This document shows, one piece after another, positions 1-9,714 of a stretch of DNA of 64,000 bases (position 1 is its first letter; the number at the start of each line of letters is the position of its first letter). Under the pieces are notes generated by a model. The model searched no databases, was not told the DNA's origin, and worked only from the letters and a program-made list of their open reading frames with translations. The translations under genes and the position numbers were made by a program. The stretch comes from Zelonia costaricensis (lineage: Eukaryota > Euglenozoa > Kinetoplastea > Trypanosomatida > Trypanosomatidae): NCBI GenBank assembly GCA_030849075.1, contig JASAOO010003548.1, forward strand, positions 1-64,000, written 5' to 3'.

Positions 1-197
1 TGTCGAGAGACTGCGGTTGTTGGTTGAGAGAAACAGCGTGGATGTGGCACATGGTCGCCACGACGACCTCAGAGAAATGAAACATATATCATTTATATCC
101 GACACGTTGTAACCCTTTCTCTTCCATCCTCTCTTATACTCTTCGATAACCCCGTCTCACGATACGGACAGAAAAGGAGCCAGAAGGCAAGATATTC
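1..197 (+). repeat. SIDER-like repeat copy 1, 3' part
   Basis: This is the 3' portion of an interspersed repeat present at least six times in the window; its 5' part lies outside. It shares the block starting GACTGCGGTTGTT near position 10, the GGTCGCCACGACGACC block near 54-69, and the terminal block GATACGGACAGAAAAGGAGC at 161-180 with the copies at 5303-5880, 49557-50165 and 50336-50935. A length of about 600 bp and high degeneracy fit the Leishmania SIDER retroposon families, but the 79-bp signature was not verified. Confidence 0.6.
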
Positions 198-348
198 TTT
201 TTTTCTTTTGTTGTATAAAATGGGCGAGTATGTACTAGCCTGGCTGGCTTCGGAGAGATGACAGAGAGGAGGGAAACAGGATAGGAGAAATGGGGAGTGT
301 CATCAACATTCACTATCCAAGACACACTTCATAGCAATTTAGGTGTAA

Positions 349-854
349 ATATCGTGCCTTCAGGCTCCTTTTCTGTCCGTATCGAATGGATGTGGTTACT
401 GTCGGAAGGGGTGTAAGATGGGGTGGGTGAATTACGGCATGTATGAACCGATCGCAATATGCTTCATTCACCATGGGTCGTCACGGCGACCATGATCGCA
501 CCACAGCTCTTTTAACGAAAGCAACCGCAGTTTCAGATACCGGAGGAGTACTCGCACGACAGGGCAGAAGTGTTCGTCGTTTCTTTTTGGGTTTTGACAG
601 AGGAGTTGGCGTTCCGGCCCCTCCCCTCTCTCGACACTCCTGCCCTCGAGTGAGGAGGGTGGGGGTGGGGGTGGGGGTGGGTGAAAACTGACCTAATAAA
701 CCGGCAGAGTGTAAGTAACTTAACTTGAAGGGGGAAATAAAGAAAATGCTGGGAGCGGTACAGGATAATAGAGGTAATAGCACGGCTCCTACTGTAGCGC
801 AGAGAAACATAGAAGGAGGAGACATTCAACATTGGCGACAAGTCGCATCTTCAG
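349..854 (-). repeat. SIDER-like repeat copy 2, inverted
   Basis: Read on the minus strand, this is a near full-length copy of the same repeat. It starts with TGAAGATGCGACTTGTCGCC (ending at 854) and ends with the ACGGACAGAAAAGGAGCCTG block at about 361-380. It faces copy 1 tail to tail, with about 150 bp between the two 3' ends. It contains a G-rich run on the plus strand at about 655-683, where the other copies hold the matching C-rich run. No intact reading frame is present, as expected for a non-autonomous degenerate retroposon. Confidence 0.65.
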
Positions 855-2022
855 GAGGGTGAAGAGATAATGGAAGGGTGTGGATGAAAGAGGAATACGA
901 AGGAGTACGCTCCTCGAAACCGCGTACGCGAGCTTGCCGGTCGCGGTTCGTTGATGGGAGGTCTCATTTGCTTTCATTGGAGTGCGATAGTGCGGGGTCC
1001 ACCCTTCCGTGACCTTCAAGTCTCGCCCAGTGGCTGACTTGTCGGGGGACGGTTGGGCGAGACTTCCCCCCCCCCCCAGATATTCCTTTTCACTCCCTTC
1101 AGAAGAGGGAGGAGACAGTGAGATCGGTACAGGAATAAATAAAAACAAGAAGAACAAGATGGCCCTTCCTTTTTTTTTTACTGAGGGGGGAGAGATAAGT
1201 GTGCTCGATCTCACTTACTGGCAGAAGGTAAAGAGGAGGCAGGAGGAGGGAGATTGAATGGCCATGGCAAGAATTATTCACCGTCCCAACGTTTCCATTT
1301 TCCGTAGTATACAGTCAGCGACGTCGCGCACGTACTTCTGTGGGTACCGCTGCTTCAGCACGCAGAGACGCACAAGTGTTGAGTAGAGTTGTCTCGATGC
1401 AGAGTATGTCACGAAGCCCGCGCCCTCAATCCCGATTTCTATCCATTTCGGTTGTGCACAGCCCAGCTGCCCTTCTCACACAAAACGCACGCCCTGTGCT
1501 TGCCATTGCGTCCTCAACCTGCAACAGGAGTCGCTGGATGCAACTCCCTGTACCGCTGCACAGCCTCACGCACCCACCTCTCTAGCCTCAAAGAACACAC
1601 AAGGAAAGCCAAGTCGCGCAGGAGAAGTGGGCCCGCGCCAGTAAGCTGAGAGTTCCTCCTGCGCAACTAAAGTGTGCCGCCGTGTTTCGTCACCGCCGAC
1701 CCTCGAACGCCTCTGCGGCAACGCTCCACAGCTTGCCCTCCCCATCTTGCGTGTCTCCCTCCCCCTCGTACCTCCCTCCCCCTCCTCCGATCGCCCGCAC
1801 CCCTCTTCCCCCCTCATCCCCCCCCCCGCACACGTACACACGCGCGCGACAGTCGCAGCTCCTTCGCTAACTCCTTTTCCTCCGTTCACACAGCGCACTC
1901 CACTCCACTCACCCCCTCCGTCCCCTCCCAGCATCTCCGCATCTCCTCGTCCTTTCTGCCCCTTCCCGTCCCCCTCACCCACTCACCCCACCGCACCACA
2001 AAGCGCATCCCCGTCCCAGCCC
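855..2022. other. Intergenic region and probable 5' leader of the PSA-type gene
   Basis: No credible gene is seen. From about 1730 to 2020 the plus strand is strongly C/T-rich, interrupted by CA-rich pieces. This is the expected spliced-leader acceptor landscape upstream of the antigen gene. Several AG dinucleotides (for example near 1890 and 2002) could be the acceptor, and the sequence alone does not decide between them. Around 1080-1255 there is a mixed purine/pyrimidine segment that may be a badly decayed repeat copy, but the match is too weak to call. Confidence 0.5.
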
Positions 2023-3630
2023 ATGGCGTTGAGTGCGCACCGTGCAGCGCAGGCGGCCCTGCTCGCTGCAGCGCTGCTCCTTGTGCTCGCCTGCAATGTC
2101 CCGCTCGTGCGCGGCATCACATCCTCCGACTACACTGAAGCGCAGCAGACCGCCACGCGGACTGTCCTGCACGCCTTTGCAGGCAGCATGACCGGGCTCT
2201 CCTGGACCGCGACAGACTTCTGCACGTGGAACTACATCACCTGCAGCGCCACCTCCGTCGTGTTCAAAGCCATCGAAAGCAGCGTGAGTGGCACACTGCC
2301 AGAGATGCCTACCGGTGTAGACTACGCACAAGTGCTGCTCAGCGGTGTCATCCTCTCCGCCATATATACGCAGCTCTCGGGCACGCTGCCCGACAGCTGG
2401 TCTATCTTGACGTCCCTCACATCCCTCTGGGTGGACGCCACCAATGTGGCGGGTACTCTGCCCAACTCGTGGGGTTCGCTCGTCAACCTGCAGTACCTGG
2501 AGCTGAACAACACCTTTGTGAGCGGCACCCTCCCCGACTCGTGGGGCTCGCTGTCGCAGCTCGTCGACCTCGCCCTCTACAATTCCGGGGTTAGCGGCAC
2601 ACTCCCCGATTCGTGGACCGGGATGAAGTTGCTAGACAGTCTCCGCATCTCGCAGACGAGCGTTAGCGGCACCCTGCCAGCTGTGTGGAGTACCATGACA
2701 AAGCTGAAGCACTTCTGGGCCCGCAACACGCTCACCACGGGCACGCTTCCGCCGGAGTGGGGCAGCATGGTGTGGATGGAGGAGATGGTGGTTTACAGCA
2801 CCATGATCGACGGTACGCTGCCCGAGTCGTGGAGCTCGATGACGTCGCTGCGGACGCTGAACTTGTACAGCACATCGTTGAGTGGCACGTTGCCGCCGGA
2901 GTGGGGCTCCATGGTGTCGCTGCGGACGCTGAACTTGTACAGCACGTCGTTGCGTGGCACGTTGCCGCCGGAGTGGGGCTCCATGACATCACTGACAACG
3001 CTGAACCTGTACGGTTTGTCGCTTTCAGGCACGCTGCCTCCGCAGTGGAGCGGCATGTCGAACCTGAAGACGCTCGACCTCACGTCCAATCAGTTGAGTG
3101 GCCCCCTTCCCGCAGAGTGGGGCTCTCTCACGACAAAGCCTACCATAGCCCTGATCTCTAACAAGCTGTGCGGTTGCGTGCCGGGTACGTGGAGGCGCAA
3201 GATCACATCAACTGTCGACACGCAGAACTCGGCAGCGACATGCGCCACGACCGGCAAGTGCCCAGAGACAACTACCACCACCACCACCACCACCACGGAG
3301 GCACCGACGACGACCACCACCACCACGGAGGCACCGACGACCACCACCACAACCACGGAGGCACCGACGACAACGCCACCCACCACCACCACAACGGAGC
3401 CCCCCACGACCACCACGACGGAGGCGCCGGCGTGCCAAGTCACGGGCTGTGTTGCCTGCCAAACCGACTCTACGACGGCGTGCAGCGTCTGCCTCGACAA
3501 CTTCTTTCACACGGAAACGGACGAGTGCGTGCGGTACTGCGACGACGACGGCGTCAGCACCCCGCGGTCAGCGTTCGCCATGGCTGCGGTGGCGCTGGGG
3601 GCTCTCGTCCTGGTATGTGCCGGTCCGTAG
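2023..3630 (+). CDS. PSA-2/GP46-type leucine-rich-repeat surface antigen, GPI-anchored
   Basis: This 535-aa protein has the full layout of the promastigote surface antigen family. A signal peptide (about 1-31, hydrophobic core LLAAALLLVLAC) is followed by roughly 12 leucine-rich repeats of about 24 residues with the recurring SGTLPxxW pattern (about 80-400). Next come a Thr-rich, Glu/Ala/Pro-spaced stretch (about 415-467), a Cys-rich segment (about 471-506), and a hydrophobic C-terminus (about 516-535) preceded by small residues, as for GPI addition. Family members coat the surface and are implicated in attachment and complement interactions (family knowledge). The chosen ATG begins the signal peptide; the frame is open 117 codons further upstream, but that stretch is pyrimidine-tract translation. 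Two adjacent 72-nt repeats near 2844-2987 are almost identical, indicating recent repeat homogenisation. The gene stands alone between SIDER-like repeats. Confidence 0.9.
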   Translation: MALSAHRAAQAALLAAALLLVLACNVPLVRGITSSDYTEAQQTATRTVLHAFAGSMTGLSWTATDFCTWNYITCSATSVVFKAIESSVSGTLPEMPTGVDYAQVLLSGVILSAIYTQLSGTLPDSWSILTSLTSLWVDATNVAGTLPNSWGSLVNLQYLELNNTFVSGTLPDSWGSLSQLVDLALYNSGVSGTLPDSWTGMKLLDSLRISQTSVSGTLPAVWSTMTKLKHFWARNTLTTGTLPPEWGSMVWMEEMVVYSTMIDGTLPESWSSMTSLRTLNLYSTSLSGTLPPEWGSMVSLRTLNLYSTSLRGTLPPEWGSMTSLTTLNLYGLSLSGTLPPQWSGMSNLKTLDLTSNQLSGPLPAEWGSLTTKPTIALISNKLCGCVPGTWRRKITSTVDTQNSAATCATTGKCPETTTTTTTTTTEAPTTTTTTTEAPTTTTTTTEAPTTTPPTTTTTEPPTTTTTEAPACQVTGCVACQTDSTTACSVCLDNFFHTETDECVRYCDDDGVSTPRSAFAMAAVALGALVLVCAGP

Positions 3631-4400
3631 TGTTCCTCGGCTCGCTCCGTGAGGCGTTCGGCGACGACGTGGCCGCTGCAGTCTTGCCCGATCCCGCCGC
3701 GCTGTAAAGGAACGCCAGCGCTGTTCTTTGTTTTCCTAAAGTCTAACTCCCTCTAACTCCCTCTCCCTCCCCCCCCCCCTCTCCTCTCTCTTCATCTCCT
3801 CACCTTCGTTACTCCCGCGATGTTGGCCTTCCTTGATCCCTAGTACTTCGTTTCTCTTCGCCATGTATTGAATGCTTCGGGCTCAAGCCTTTTCTCATGT
3901 TCGTGCTCAGGCCATGTATATCTGCGGGCACCGCGAGGCGCCACCTCAGTACCCCGAACGTTAAGCCACTCCCGAGTTCTGCCCCCACTCCTTCCTCCCC
4001 ATTTCTTCGCTTTGAGAATCAACCCGGCTGTCAGTGTGCCATCTCTTCTCTACTTTTTTTTTTTTTTGAGCGGAACTTTGCTTGCTACTCGTCACTTTCT
4101 GCACGTAGAGCTCGGTGAATGCACCGTTCGCTGTGTTCATTTCCGAAATCCGTTCATCGTACTACTCCTTTCCGCGAACAGCTGTAGTACCCGTTCCGTT
4201 TCTTCTCTGTTCGGGCTTCTTGTGCGAACATGAGCTGCCTGCAGCCTCGCTTCACCTCCGGCACTGCCTCGAGCGTGATTTCTGGGTTTCGCGGGCGTGT
4301 GCGAGGTAGACGGCAAGCTCCCCCATCGCCTCGCCCATGTGCTTTCAGTGATTTCCTCATCAACATGTTCTTCTCTTCTTCACCAGCCCCTGCTTTGCGC
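3631..4400. other. Probable 3' UTR and intergenic region after the PSA-type gene
   Basis: This stretch has ordinary trypanosomatid intergenic composition, with short pyrimidine tracts (for example near 3735-3790 and a T-run near 4055). No open frame with coding character is seen. It grades into the GC-rich block at about 4.4 kb. Confidence 0.5.
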
Positions 4401-7400
4401 CAGCAATGCAAGGCCGGGCCTTTGACGGATCGGGCGGCGCGGCGGGTGCGCCCGTCCCCATGCCAACCGCCCGCACAGCCAGTAGCGGAAGAACCTTTTC
4501 TTTTCTTTCCTTCGCCAACGGCCCGCCGCAGCGCGCCCACCCACCCCCACCCCCGCCCCTGTCACCCCATGTTCTCCCCCCTTCGCCGGCCCCGCAGCGC
4601 GCACCAGTGCCGCGCTGCCTGCGGCAAGGTCGGCCGTGGACCGGGCGGGCGGGGGGGTGCGGTGCCCCCCTTATGCCCAAAGCCGGCAGCTGCAAGAAAA
4701 CAGAAGAAACGAAGCGAGCAAGTGGACGATCGCGCTTTCGCGAGCACGCCGCAGCACCCCGCCCAATGCCACCCCCGCGAACGAGCCACAACACACACCA
4801 CAGGCAGCGCCGGCCAGCGGTCGCGCGCCCCCTTTCCCCCCATGCGGCGGCCCCCGCCCCCACCCGCCCCCCCCGCCCCCAACCCCGCCGCCCCCACTGG
4901 CCCGCCGCCGCACACGGCACCCATAGCCAGAACCCAACCGCCCGACCGCCGCGGGAAGGGCGTGGGGTCTTCCTTGCCAGAAAACACCCTGGCACGCCGG
5001 ACACTGCTGGCCACGCCACGACTGCGCCCGTCTGAAGCGGCCGTGAGGCCCCGGGAATGAGCGGGCAAAAGAAGATGGTGCCCCGCCACTGAGGCCCTGG
5101 GAGAACAGCCAGTGGCGGGGCCCGAGGCCCGGGGGCCTGGGAAAACAGGCACCCCTGGGGGGCCGCGCCCCCCCCCCCCCGGGGATAAACCGCGTCCATT
5201 TTCGCACCCCCGTGGCCCCGGCAACCCGCGGGCGTTGCGGCCCCGAGGAAGGAATGGCGGCGCGTCCGCGAAAGGGCGCAGCGGCAAAATGGCCAGCTGT
5301 TGTGAAGATACGACTTGCCCCCGATGTTGGGCGTCCCCCCCCCTTGTCTCTCCTTGTTCCCCCTCTTCTGCCATGGCCCTGCCTCTGTCGCGCTATCCCC
5401 TTCCAAAAAAAAAAGAACTGTGTATGCGCTCCTGCGGGAGCCGCGCTGTTATGTGTCTTATCCTTTACCGAATTTGGCATTTTCTTTACTTCCCCCTTCA
5501 AGTTAGGTTACTTACACTCTGCCGTGTGCTCGCCCCGCCCTGCCGGTTATTATGTCAGCCCCCCCCCCCCCCCATCCCAGGGAAGGGGAAACGAGGGGGT
5601 AGGAGTCGGGACGTCAACTCTCCAGTCGAAACCCAACGAGAACAACGAACACCCCCGCCCTGTTGTTGCGAGCACCTCTGCGGTATCCGAGACTGCGGTT
5701 GTTCGGTTGAGAAGAACCTTGATGAGCTTGTGGTCGCCAAGACGACCCACGGTGAATGCAGCATGTTGCGATCATTCCACACGTGCTGTAATCCACCCAC
5801 CCCACCGTACACCCCTTCCCACAGTAGCCACACCCATTTGATACAGACAGAAAAGGAGCCCGAAGGCACGATACCCCTTTATGCACCTGATGCTCCTCTT
5901 CCTGGCGCTCGCGCACATCGCAGCCATACGGCTGTCAGTCCCTGTGGGCGGTTTCCGGAGTAGGGGGGCGGTTCGCACCGCTCGGCTGCAGGATGGGGGT
6001 CCCGACGCACCCTTTCCCCGCGCCGCTTTGGGCCGCCGTGGTGGGCAAGACCCGCCGCCCTGCCTTTATGATTTCCCTTGGCCTTTTTCACCCGGGCTGG
6101 AAAACTTGGGCCACCCCAACAAATTCCCCCATGGCCGGACGACGCCGGTTGGCGAAGCCAGAAGCCCCCACGCCAACCACGGACAAACCACCCCGGGGGG
6201 GGGGGGGGGGGTTGCGGGGCCAAGCGCCCGCGACGCAGGGAGGGGCGGTATCGACGCGACCGGGGCGGCTTTTTACATGGATTTCTGGGGGAAGGGCTGG
6301 CTTGGCGCTCGCCCCTAACGGGCGCCGGCGGCGCGTAAGCCCCCGCCAGCCGTGGCAAGATGCGCCCATGTGTTCGGGGGTTGCTCTGCTTTTTTGGAAG
6401 CTGCGGCCCCCGCGCCTTCCCCGGCGTGCGCGGCCTTGCGCGCTTAAAGAGGTGGTGGCTGAGGCTTTCCCTCAGTTTCCCCAAAAGGGGGGGTGGCGGT
6501 GGGCCGGTTGGGATAGGGGGGTCGGGCGGGCGGGCCCCCGGCGGCGAGGGGCAAACAACGCGGAGGCGTTGGCTTACGAAGGGATACGGGGGCAACGAGG
6601 GAGCGTTCGCCCGGTTTTCGGCTTCTTCCTCACCCCCGACGGGGCGGCAATAGAAAAAACGTCCCACCCCCCAAAGCCGCCGCGCGCGCCGCGCCCGTTG
6701 TCCCGCCTTGGGGCTGTTGTAACCCAAGCGGTTTCACCTTTCGGCGCGCGTTTTTTTTTCTACTGAGAGAACCCTGCGCACCCTCTGGTGGTGGTTTCCG
6801 CGGTCTTCCCCAGGCGCCGCCGTCGGCCCGCGCGGGGTCGCGTTTTTTTTTCCCGGTCTTCTGTCAGCCCATTTTGCGCCCCTACCCTTCGGGCGCTGTC
6901 GCGGTACCACCAGGCGTCTGCATACCGCCGGGGGTCCGCATCCGTCTTTTTTTGTACGGGTGGCTATCGGATAGGTGTGCGGCGGCCTGCGTCTGCTGGG
7001 GTTGGGGTCGCCCGCGTGCGGTGGCGGCCGTGGTTTTCGGCGTCTCCCCCGCCCCTCACCGCGGATTCGCGAAACAAACACTAAGATCTCCGGACGGCGC
7101 AGCGCCGTGACAGGGCTCCAAAGGCCCTGGGATGTTCCAACTCGCAGCGCTGCGCGCCCCCACAGATTGCGGAAGTGGCTTTGTGCGCGGCCCGGCGGCC
7201 CCAAACACGCGCCCGCCGCCCCCAACAGGGCCGCCGCGCCCCGTACCAGCCCCCGTGCGCTTGTGAAACCGGTCCGGGCGAGTGGTGCTCCCGCGATTTT
7301 TGCCGTCTCTTGGTGGTGCGGGGCGGGCCGGCGTGGGGTATCAGGGGCGGTTGGGCTTGGGGCGTGAGGGATTGCGCGCTGGTGTCGGGGACCGGGCCGG

Positions 7401-8960
7401 GGCCCTGTTGCCCCGGCGTGCCCTCTGATCTTTGGCGGCGCCGTTGCTGGCGCCCGGCGTCTCTTTTCTGGCTGGGTGGGGCGCTGTGGCCCGCGGCGTG
7501 GTTTGCGGACGGCGGGGGCCTTGCGCCCCCTTACGCCGGGGAATCCCCCCGCCCCCTTTGCAAAAACGGAGGCGCCGGCCCCCCGCAACGCCGGGCAAGG
7601 CGCGGCGCTTTTTCCCCAGAGCAGGTGGGCAGGGAATCCCGCAGCGGGCTGCTTGGGGGACGCCCCGCTCCTGCCAGCCGGGGGAGGGCCCGCGGCTTTT
7701 CGCCCGTACGGCAAATGGCCCGCGCGGCCGGGGGCCCACGGGTTTCCAGAAAGCTCTGCCGGCCGTCGCAGCGGGGCCCGGCGCGCCCCCCACCCCCCAA
7801 AGCCAAACCGCCACCATTTCCCAGCCCGAACGCGGCCCAGCCCGCCACCCCGGCTCGCGCGAGAGGGGTGTCGTCGCGCATGATCCTCCGGCTTTGGCGT
7901 GGGCGCGCGTGGCGGCCCCGGACGGCCCCCCCGCCCCCCTGGGCGCCGGAAGGGGGGCGTGGCCCCAGGGCCCCCAGCGTGTTTCGCGAAGTTCGGAGCG
8001 GGAAAAACCCCACGCGCCGCGGGTGTCACGACTTCAGACCCTGGGGGGTTCGGCGTGGCCGGGCCAGCTCCCCGCGGGCGGGGGCGCTCGGGCGATGCGT
8101 GGGTTTGCTGGCGTTCGGCCGCCGCGCCGGGGGTGGGGTGTGGGCGGGGCGGGTATCTGACGGGGCGGGCACTGCGTTGGCGCGGCGCTTTTGCCTGTGG
8201 GGTGGCGCTCGCAGGGCCGCCAAACGCGACCACTTCGCGGCGAAGGGCTGCCCATGCAAGCGCGACGTGGTTCTGGTTGGGGTGGGCGAACCTAGTCTGG
8301 CACTCAAAACGCCATTCTGCAAAACCAACAGGCGTCGCCGTGGGTGCGCTCGGGTTGGGGGGGGGGGGGGGCGTCGGGCGCCAGCGTGTGAGGGCCTTTT
8401 TTTTCCCTCAGCGGTCGACTGTTTTTCATCCTCGGAAAAGAGCCGGCACCCTGCTGCAGAGTTGCGGTGCGGCTACGTAGGGAATGTGGCGAAGGGAATG
8501 CGCTCTTCTTCTTGGTTTGTCTACGGTCGCCGCAAATCCCCGCGCGCGTGGTGCCTCTGGAACGCGCGAAAAGGTGCGGCGTCGGGAGGCCCGGGGGCAC
8601 GCGCGTGGGTCATCGAGCTTCCTACTAGCTCCGATGAGAGGCCAACACCCAGCGAAACGAAGCGAGGCGGCTGGCATTTTCCAGCGGCGAAGCGCGAAGC
8701 GCGCATGCCTGACGCCAAGGGGGGGGGGTACTCGCTTGTTGGCAGAGCCTCGTCTTTTTCCATGTTCTGCTTTCGCGGGGGACTGCGCATTTCACGGTGT
8801 GGGTGCGTGGGGACGAGTGCCTGGCCGACTCTGTGCTCGAGAATTGTCGTCTGCGTACATTCTGTTGGGGGCAACGGTTGTGAAGACAATCGCGAAAACC
8901 TGATGGATGGCGAAAGGTGGTGGGGGGGGTGTTCGGAGAGTGTTTTTGGCACTGGCGTGA
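4400..8960. other. Anomalous GC-rich, homopolymer-rich block without credible genes
   Basis: Apart from an embedded SIDER-like copy (5303-5880), this roughly 4.5-kb segment is far richer in G and C than the surrounding DNA. It is studded with G- or C-runs of 8 to about 18 bases on both strands (for example near 5170, 6195-6212, 8357-8371). Long open frames exist on both strands in several phases simply because stop codons are rare in such DNA. Their translations are low-complexity Arg/Pro/Gly/Ala with no recognisable domain. It lies inside an otherwise same-strand gene array. It may be a real non-coding insertion or a low-quality assembly segment; the sequence alone cannot separate these. Confidence 0.6.
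5303..5880 (+). repeat. SIDER-like repeat copy 3
   Basis: This is a near full-length copy on the plus strand. It begins with TGAAGATACGACTTGCCCCC and contains the shared blocks TATGCGCTCCTGCGGGAGCC near 5423, GTTGTTGCGAGCACCTCTGC near 5662 and GAGACTGCGGTTGTT near 5690. It ends with ACAGACAGAAAAGGAGCCCG followed by AAGGCACGATA near 5870. An internal C-run occupies about 5560-5574. Long stretches are nearly identical to copy 6 (50336-50935), 45 kb away. Confidence 0.7.
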
Positions 8961-9197
8961 AAAAAATGAGGTAAGTGCATCTTTGACGGGTGGGAAAGAC
9001 GGCGTCAGTGTGGCGAAAAGGAGCGCTAGGGGGGGGGGGACCCACGGCAGAGCCCGTGAAAAGACAGTGCCGTGGGAGTCGGATGGCGAGCAAGGTCTGC
9101 ACTTTCCATTGTTTTTTGCTCCAAGAAGTGCCCCACTGGCAAGAGGTTGGTCGTTCCACGGTCCCGGTTGGGCGGATATCAGCGGCCTCTTGCTTAA

Positions 9198-9560
9198 GAA
9201 AAAGGGCCTTGCACAAGTTCCGCGCGTGTTTTTGCAGGCTCCAGGTCCTGGTCAGAACAGTGCATCTCTCGGACAGGCTCCAGGTACAGGAGGCATTCCC
9301 TGCAAATCAGTGAGCTCCGTGCTAGTGCGCGAAACCCATACGAAGCCCTGGAGCGCTGCATCACCCTCCTGGATCGCAAAGTGCTCGTGTCCTCACTTGA
9401 TGGCTCTTCGATCGGCGGTAAGCTGACTGCGATGTGGGCACCTTCGAGCACGCATGGACAGTTCCTTCGCCGCATCACAGCCTCGTTGCCTTCGGCACTG
9501 TTCTATTCAGTGACCGGTGGTGCGTGTTCTTGCGCGCCAACAATCCTCTCTCTAGTTTGA
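9198..9560 (+). pseudogene. 3' remnant of an unidentified gene (no start codon)
   Basis: A frame of about 120 codons with amphipathic, globular-looking coding character runs from the stop codon at 9195-9197 to TGA at 9558-9560, with no ATG near its beginning. Segments such as ELRASARNPYEALERCITLL and KVLVSSLDGSSIGGKLTAMW look like a normal protein C-terminus, and third codon positions are G/C-rich like real genes here. An adjacent frame ending at 9313 also reads sensibly just upstream (LHKFRACFCRLQVLV), suggesting a frameshift. The 5' part is missing where the GC-rich block begins. The product is not recognised. It could also be a chance open frame. Confidence 0.4.
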
Positions 9561-9714
9561 CTCCTCTTGTGGTCCCCTATCCGACTCTCACGCATCTGAG
9601 TGCCTGACTTGTCAGCTTCAGCGTCCTTTCTCGGCGGCAGCCGCTTCGTTCACAAAAGTGTGCTCAGAAAAGGAAAGTAGTCACCCACCCTCACACCAGA
9701 CCCTGGTGGGCACC

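Noticed and set aside
1672..2022. N-terminal extension of the PSA-type antigen
   Set aside because: It is a Pro/Ser/Thr translation of the pyrimidine-rich leader; a clean signal peptide starts at 2023.
4360..5406. 348-codon minus-strand open frame
   Set aside because: Runs across both GC-rich DNA and part of a repeat copy; no coding character.
6734..8233. 499-codon minus-strand open frame in the GC-rich block
   Set aside because: No domain, Pro/Arg/Ala-rich, and in conflict with the plus-strand frames; a composition artefact.
7175..8974. 599-codon plus-strand open frame in the GC-rich block
   Set aside because: Low-complexity Arg/Gly/Pro/Ala translation, overlapping equally long frames on the other strand; stop codons are rare because of composition.
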